From: Akebia trifoliata
Lineage: Eukaryota; Streptophyta; Magnoliopsida; Ranunculales; Lardizabalaceae
Direction: 5' to 3'
NCBI GenBank assembly: GCA_017979445.1
Contig: CM030711.1
Coordinates: 47,539,560-47,603,559 of the forward strand
DNA: 64,000 nt
Shown: one piece after another, positions 62,283-64,000 of the stretch
How the letters are laid out: the number at the start of each line of letters is the position of its first letter
How positions within the stretch are numbered: position 1 is the stretch's first letter
Position numbers and translations under genes: made by a program
Notes under the pieces: model-generated
What the model saw: only the letters and a program-made list of their open reading frames with translations
What the model was told of the DNA's origin: nothing
The model's database searches: none

Positions 62283-62410
62283 TCCCCCCTCTGACACACG
62301 CCCCCATCACAGAATAGTAGATCAGTTGCATCGGGATACACACAATCATAAATCTTTTCTTGTGTATCGTGATGCAACTGATCTACAATTTTCTGATGGG
62401 GAGCGTTGGA
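62283..62410. mobile_element. Small foldback element
   Basis: The left arm holds agatcagttgcatcggga then tacacaca; the right arm is its near complement, tgtgtatcgtgatgcaac then tgatct. The outer ends ctaacgctcccc and, in reverse, ccaacgctcccc also match. The central match resembles the MITE group of 56719. Confidence 0.6.
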
Positions 62411-64000
62411 AGAAAAAAACGATAAAAAATAAAAATAAAAACTTTCCCGAATTGGTAGAGCACTTGAAAAGATTACTAAGCTCAACATAATACCCTTTAT
62501 CGTACAAGTTATCATCTAACTCATTGATCAAGACCAATCAAACGGCAGGCCCACTCTTTACCAGGGCATGACCCAAAAACTTGATTGAACACCCTTGATC
62601 AAAATGAGGATGGACTCAAGTGACAGTTATGGTTGATCGAGGATGATAGACTTTAGGTCCACTGTAGAAAAACCTCTTTATATATGGAATGATTATAAAG
62701 GAGATAAGGTAACAGCACAAAAGGCCTTCATTCAAGAGCAGATCAGCTCCTTTTTGACTTATGTCAATAATTATCAAACAAGATGTTTCCTTTTTTCAGC
62801 CAAAATTTAACTTTTTTACGGCCTCTCCAAACATCAAAGACTCTTGCAATGTGGGGTCTGTATTATATAAGTGGTCGTGAAAAATTGATTTCCGTTAAAA
62901 ATGAATTTTACTGCTTAATTGCACCTAGGAAAAAAAATAGAATTAATTTTTAGTTTTTTGAGGTTGGAAATCATTTTAATAGAATTGGGTGGAAATTTAT
63001 TTTCCACCAATAATGAAAAAATCATTTTACACAGGAAAATGAATTCTAAAATGCTCAATCAAATTTTTTTCTTTTAGGAAAATCATCTTCCCATGTACAA
63101 TCAATCATATGGACTTGAAAGTCATTATAGAGAAAAAGTAGCTGTTTGAATAATTTCAAGACTCAGGGGATCCTTTGCTCGTCTCATGATTCATTAAGAA
63201 TGTAAGACTCCAAGATACGCTGATTGTATAATTGATTCTTGACCAGATTGTGAGTTTGGATATAATTGATTGAATATGATTTAAAGGGCAAAAAACAAAG
63301 TAGGACACCCTCTACTAGATCTGATATTAATGCACATTTTATTTTATCTGTATAAGATAGAATATTTATTAGCAAATCATGGGTGGGTTTGATCCAATCT
63401 GCCTGAATTTAATAGGGAAAAGATGTAGTTTCATAATTTAGGTTCCAAGTTGGAGACTAACCTGTTTAAGTCTAAACGTAGGATATGAATTCAGAATTAT
63501 AATGATCCGACCAAAATCCAACACAAATATTGTTCCAACGCCTATGAAATCTCAAATCATCGTCTTGAAACACATGTCACACGTATAACGAATCACGCCC
63601 CACCATCGTCTCATGGGTCCTACATTGGATCAAATGGAATTACTGAATCATTTTCTTCTTGATGTGTGCATTAGTTCTAGACTTTTAAGGGGTTCATATT
63701 GTTTGTTTAGTAGGACAATCCCCTTGCATGTGGGGATGAACTAATGATAGAGTGAACCAAGGAACAAATGTTGCAATGATATTAATGTCTCAAATGGATT
63801 CCACAATGAAGGAGTCAAAAATGGCAGCTGATAATAAATAGAGAGAGAGAATTAAATCAAAGAGTGCATTTTACTCTCTATAAAGTATAAATTATTTATT
63901 TATTTTATATTTATTAAACAAAAGTTTATAATTATTAATTATTAATATTATTTATATATTTATTTATTTATTTATTAAATAAGAGAGAGAAGATGGGTAT
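62411..64000. other. Gene-less stretch to the window end
   Basis: Nothing recognised. The end is a TATT-rich simple repeat (63890-63980). Confidence 0.5.

Overview
The window looks like nuclear DNA of a flowering plant, probably a eudicot. It is AT-rich, its genes are broken by many short GT-AG introns, and it carries a chloroplast-targeted aspartate aminotransferase, a plasma-membrane H+-ATPase of the AHA/PMA type and a proline-rich wall protein. Most of the DNA between genes is made of small transposon relics. The species cannot be named from the sequence alone.

Every gene I can support lies on the minus strand. From left to right they are: a secreted proline-rich protein (2575-3783); a small single-exon gene whose product has a PNRC/EDC1-like short motif (13469-14032); a chloroplast aspartate aminotransferase with 11 coding exons (19955-33692); a 955-residue P-type H+-ATPase with 14 coding exons (36734-42456); and ribosomal protein eL39 with 3 coding exons (49022-49380). 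I rebuilt the splice structures of the last three exon by exon. All reading frames close without an internal stop, so these genes look intact. A few exon-like minus-strand segments at 10.1-12.4 kb remain unassigned. From 49.7 to 64 kb I see no gene.

The main structural event is a 6,477-bp Copia LTR retrotransposon (26768-33244) inside intron 2 of the aminotransferase gene. Its two LTRs differ by one substitution and one single-base indel, and it is flanked by a 5-bp target duplication, AAATA. It separates the two transit-peptide exons from the exons for the enzyme body and makes this intron 9,033 bp long. The same intron also holds an older, decayed LINE. The Copia polyprotein frame is broken by four one-base shifts although its LTRs are nearly identical.

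Other repeats include two groups of short terminal-inverted-repeat elements, several with 9-bp target duplications (Mutator-like); two or three hAT-like elements, two with 8-bp duplications; a related pair of self-complementary foldback elements; three Helitron 3' termini; LINE 3' ends at 35.5-36.2 kb and 44.6-45.0 kb, the second carrying a 66-bp-arm hairpin; and duplicated RTE-like debris at 46.9-47.6 kb. One Mutator-like element lies about 40 bp upstream of the TATA box of the proline-rich gene.

The genes do not form a pathway or cluster. They are independent loci: plastid amino-acid metabolism, plasma-membrane energisation, translation, cell wall, and possibly mRNA decapping. I found no convincing unknown multi-gene system. 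The points most worth following are the retrotransposon-split gene, a GC-AG intron and a stop-free intron in it, an upstream ORF and a variant C-terminal residue in the H+-ATPase, and the LINE-derived hairpin.
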